From positions 1 to 8,547 of the forward strand of contig JBKJLF010000412.1 in the NCBI GenBank assembly GCA_046597185.1: 8,547 bases of DNA, written 5' to 3'. This document shows, in pieces, positions 6,486-8,547 of the stretch. Numbering within the stretch: the first letter of the stretch is position 1; each line of letters begins with the position of its first letter. Source of the stretch: CAMBDR01 sp046597185. Lineage in GTDB: Bacteria; Pseudomonadota; Gammaproteobacteria; Burkholderiales; Burkholderiaceae_D. The position numbers and the translations under genes are program-made. A model generated the notes under the pieces. It did not search any database. It was not told the origin of the DNA and saw only the letters and a program-made list of their open reading frames with translations.

Positions 6486-7229
6486 ATGAACACGACAATG
6501 CAAACAGGATTAGTTAGCGACCTGTCAGACGAAGAACGCGCTATTCTTAATGATTTTCTCAACTCGGCGCTATTGGAAGAACGCGCGATGGATCTGGCTA
6601 CCGTCGAGGGATTTCTGACCGCAGTGACCATCGGCCCGGAACTGGTTATGCCAGCCCAGTGGCTGCCTTGGGTTTGGGACATGCACGAAGGCAAAATCAA
6701 CCCCGAGTTTGAAGATATGGATCAGGCCGACCAGATAATCAACCTGTTAATGCGCCACTACAATGACATACTCGGTCAATTTATCGATGACCCAGAAGGG
6801 TTCACGCCGCTCTTCGATTTCGGCGACGAATGGGGCGTGAGCGAATGGTGTGAAGGCTTCTTATTTGGCACGAGTTTCAGCAAGGCGGCTTGGGCCACGC
6901 TCTGGGCAGCCCATCCTGAGTTACTCGAACCATTTGCATTAATGGGCACTGACGAAGGAATCGCACAACTTGATATCAATCCCGACAGTGCGGGAGAAGT
7001 CGTCAATGCCATCGTGCCTTCGCTGGCAGCGATTTATGCTTTCTGGATGAATCGGCGTGTTACCCGGGAGCCTGACCGAAGTTTCCACATCCTTCCGCTG
7101 GGCAGCACCAACACCCGGCAACCGATCCAGCGAGAGCTGCCCAAGATTGGCCGTAACGATGCTTGTCCTTGCGGTAGCGGAAAGAAGTATAAGAAGTGCT
7201 GTGGGGCGAATACGACTACCATGCATTGA
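6486..7229 (+). CDS. YecA/UPF0149 family protein with SEC-C zinc motif
   Basis: From the ATG at 6486 the product has 247 residues, normal for the family. The N-terminal UPF0149 domain starts with LSDEERAILNDFL (13-25) and MDLATVEGFLTAVTIGP (35-51); the middle holds the tryptophan-rich GDEWGVSEWCEGFLFG (113-128). The C-terminus is a textbook SEC-C motif, GRNDACPCGSGKKYKKCCG (222-240), with zinc ligands C227, C229, C238 and C239, as at the end of SecA. A possible Shine-Dalgarno GGA (6471-6473) lies 12 bases upstream. The frame is open further up to an ATG at 6285, which would add a hydrophobic signal-like leader; I rejected that start because the extension falls across the ATPase remnant and has no ribosome binding site. 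Family members are cytosolic and little characterised. The gene runs against its neighbours and is intact between two truncated genes. Confidence 0.85.
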   Translation: MNTTMQTGLVSDLSDEERAILNDFLNSALLEERAMDLATVEGFLTAVTIGPELVMPAQWLPWVWDMHEGKINPEFEDMDQADQIINLLMRHYNDILGQFIDDPEGFTPLFDFGDEWGVSEWCEGFLFGTSFSKAAWATLWAAHPELLEPFALMGTDEGIAQLDINPDSAGEVVNAIVPSLAAIYAFWMNRRVTREPDRSFHILPLGSTNTRQPIQRELPKIGRNDACPCGSGKKYKKCCGANTTTMH

Positions 7230-7599
7230 TAAACACTGAAATACGGCAGTGCCGCAGCATGCGCCAAACCATTGGCAGGCCGTGGCGATCCATGTCGTTT
7301 TCTGCATAGCTGAAGGCAGCAAAGGTATTGTCCCGATCCGGCAGCAACACTTGATCGAAAGCCAACGCTTGCGCCAGCTTGGCTGAATTGCAATTGACGC
7401 AGGCCAGCAAAAAGTTGTGCCAATCGTTTTTCAAATCCGCGAATCGAGATTGCGGCTGGATATGTTCCACCGCCAAACAGGTGGCAATGCGCCGTTCGCA
7501 ATAGCAGCAATAAGTGCCAAATCGATTCACCAGATCTTGCTTGGCGGCTTTGTAGGCGGTGTAGGCATTGGGCGCTGGCCCACGGTCGAGCGGGCGCAT
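7216..7599 (-). CDS. ptuB: PtuB-like HNH endonuclease (Septu / retron effector), short C-terminus
   Basis: The protein opens MRPLDRGPAPNAYTAYKAAK, the usual start of PtuB, so I prefer the ATG at 7599, one base after the ptuA stop; an ATG three codons earlier (7608) would overlap ptuA by 8 bases. Counting from that earlier ATG, the HNH zinc-finger nuclease is complete: CCYC (C34, C37), AVEHIQPQSRF with catalytic H49, N65 in NDWHNFLLAC, and C70/C73 in ACVNCNS. It would cut nucleic acid once released or activated by PtuA. After LPDRDNTFAAFSYAEN the sequence no longer resembles the family and ends after about 26 further residues, while relatives as I recall them are about 200 or more residues long. 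The stop overlaps the 3' end of the convergent yecA gene by 14 bases. The C-terminus is therefore probably truncated and the nuclease may be inactive or altered. Confidence 0.8.
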   Translation of the reverse strand: MRPLDRGPAPNAYTAYKAAKQDLVNRFGTYCCYCERRIATCLAVEHIQPQSRFADLKNDWHNFLLACVNCNSAKLAQALAFDQVLLPDRDNTFAAFSYAENDMDRHGLPMVWRMLRHCRISVFINAW

Positions 7600-7600
7600 G

Positions 7601-8547
7601 TCAGGCATCGCCTTGAATCACGCCTTTACGCTCCAACAGCGCGGTATAGGCCGGGTTGTCGCTGAACGGTGCCAGTTTGGCGACCAGTTCCTGCTGAATT
7701 TCTGCACGCCGTTCGGGTGTCGCGGTGTTGGATTCGGCCACCAGGGCCATGTAGGCGCGTGCCACATCCAGTTTGGCCCGGTAGCGCGGGCTGCGGTCGG
7801 AGTCGGTTACGTCCATGATCAGGCGCGCAATTTCTTCCAGCGTCTTGCCGCCGGGGTCGATGCCAACTTCACCATCGAGCTTGATCAATTCGCCTTCTCT
7901 GGCAGTTTGGATAATGAAGGGGGAATGCGTGGTGGCGATGAACTGGATTTCTGGAAACAAACGGCGCAAATCTTCAATGACATGGCGCTGCCATTTTGGG
8001 TGCAAGTGCAAATCCAATTCGTCGATCAGGACGATGCCAGGCGTTTTTTGCAAGACTTCTTTGCCCAGATGCGGATTCAATTGCGCGGCTTTCCAGGCGA
8101 TGTCGCCTATCATGGCGAGCATATTGCGCTGGCCGTCGCTCAAGGCACCAAAAGGCAGGCGCGGCTGGCCTTCGATGTCGAGCAACAGGCCCAGGCGCAA
8201 ATGGTATTCAACTTTGGTACAGCCTTCAATGGCCTGTTTGATGGCTTCTTTGACGATGATAAACTGAGTCGATTCGCGACCTTCCTGAATCGCGAGTTGT
8301 TGCTCGAATTTGAGCCAGTTGAGTAATTCATCGGAACTACAAGTTGGACTAATGCTATTGCGGTAGCCTGCCAAACGTGAGGCGAATGCTTTGGCGGGAT
8401 CGCCTGTTGGCACTAAAACATCCCCAACTTGATATAACTTCGTCATCTGATTCAAGACATACCGTTTTTCAACAGCATACGGTGCCGCACTGGGAACCAA
8501 GGGATTTTTATGCCACAACCTACCTGTGCCGTAATAACAAATCAAGG
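7601..8547 (-). CDS. ptuA: PtuA-like ATPase (Septu / retron effector), 5' end outside the window
   Basis: The frame is open at the right edge, so only the last 315 or so residues are seen; the first 'start' codon at the edge is just a TTG inside the gene. Motifs in order: YYGTGRLW at the visible N-end, an insert region, the ABC signature GALSDGQRNMLAMIGDIAW (LSDGQ, about 8143-8129), Walker B GIVLIDELDLHLHP (about 8038-7997) and the H-loop FIATTHSPFII with the switch histidine near 7927. Walker A must lie beyond the edge. This is the ATPase arrangement of PtuA, which assembles with PtuB and restrains or triggers its nuclease during phage infection. The gene runs directly into ptuB (one base between stop and preferred start), so translation is coupled. 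No frameshift or stop is seen in this part. Whether it belongs to stand-alone Septu or to a type I-A retron depends on sequence past 8547. Confidence 0.85.
   Translation of the reverse strand, partial: LICYYGTGRLWHKNPLVPSAAPYAVEKRYVLNQMTKLYQVGDVLVPTGDPAKAFASRLAGYRNSISPTCSSDELLNWLKFEQQLAIQEGRESTQFIIVKEAIKQAIEGCTKVEYHLRLGLLLDIEGQPRLPFGALSDGQRNMLAMIGDIAWKAAQLNPHLGKEVLQKTPGIVLIDELDLHLHPKWQRHVIEDLRRLFPEIQFIATTHSPFIIQTAREGELIKLDGEVGIDPGGKTLEEIARLIMDVTDSDRSPRYRAKLDVARAYMALVAESNTATPERRAEIQQELVAKLAPFSDNPAYTALLERKGVIQGDA

Noticed and set aside
7244..7276. Two small hairpins (CGGC-AGT-GCCG and GCCAA-ACCA-TTGGC) between the converging yecA and ptuB ends
   Set aside because: Stems are only 4 and 5 bases and no T-tract follows on either strand, so a terminator call is not supported.
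7568..8326. Plus-strand frame of 252 codons rich in Gly, Phe and Gln
   Set aside because: It is antisense to ptuA, which shows ABC signature, Walker B and H-loop in the right order.

Overview
The window looks like part of a proteobacterial chromosome, most likely gammaproteobacterial. The best taxonomic hint is an intact YecA/UPF0149 protein with a C-terminal SEC-C zinc motif, a family best known from that group. Nothing here identifies a species. The window splits into an ordinary metabolic end (1-2277) and an accessory region (2280-8547) rich in broken genes.

Left end: a B12-binding radical SAM protein, open at the left edge, is followed 8 bases later by a PAP2-type membrane phosphatase. 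The two form a compact plus-strand operon. From about 2266 to 3140 lies a minus-strand IS4-type transposase in ruins: in-frame stop, internal deletion, single-base frameshift, an in-frame duplication and a hexanucleotide microsatellite. An AT-rich stretch without a convincing gene (3150-3629) leads to a plus-strand pair of genes, a 97-residue unknown protein and a DUF6036-like nucleotidyltransferase. This pair resembles a toxin-antitoxin or defence module.

Right half, minus strand, read from the right edge leftwards: PtuA (Septu-type ABC ATPase, 5' end outside the window), PtuB (HNH nuclease with a short, atypical C-terminus), then the intact plus-strand yecA-like gene, then an AAA ATPase remnant without Walker A and with a one-base frameshift, a TOPRIM (DUF3226-like) remnant whose ATG lies 4 bases after the ATPase stop, and finally a DUF1963/YwqG-like remnant. 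The ATPase plus TOPRIM layout is that of two-gene antiphage systems related in logic to OLD, Gabija and PARIS. PtuA plus PtuB is the Septu layout, also used as the effector of type I-A retrons. The region therefore reads as a decaying defence island.

The main structural observation is that the broken ends face each other. PtuB seems to lack its C-terminus and the ATPase lacks its N-terminus, both on the sides facing yecA. The TOPRIM lacks its C-terminus and DUF1963 its N-terminus where they meet near 5185. This suggests at least two deletion or insertion junctions in a once longer minus-strand defence array. Family assignments were made by eye from motifs; no database search was possible.
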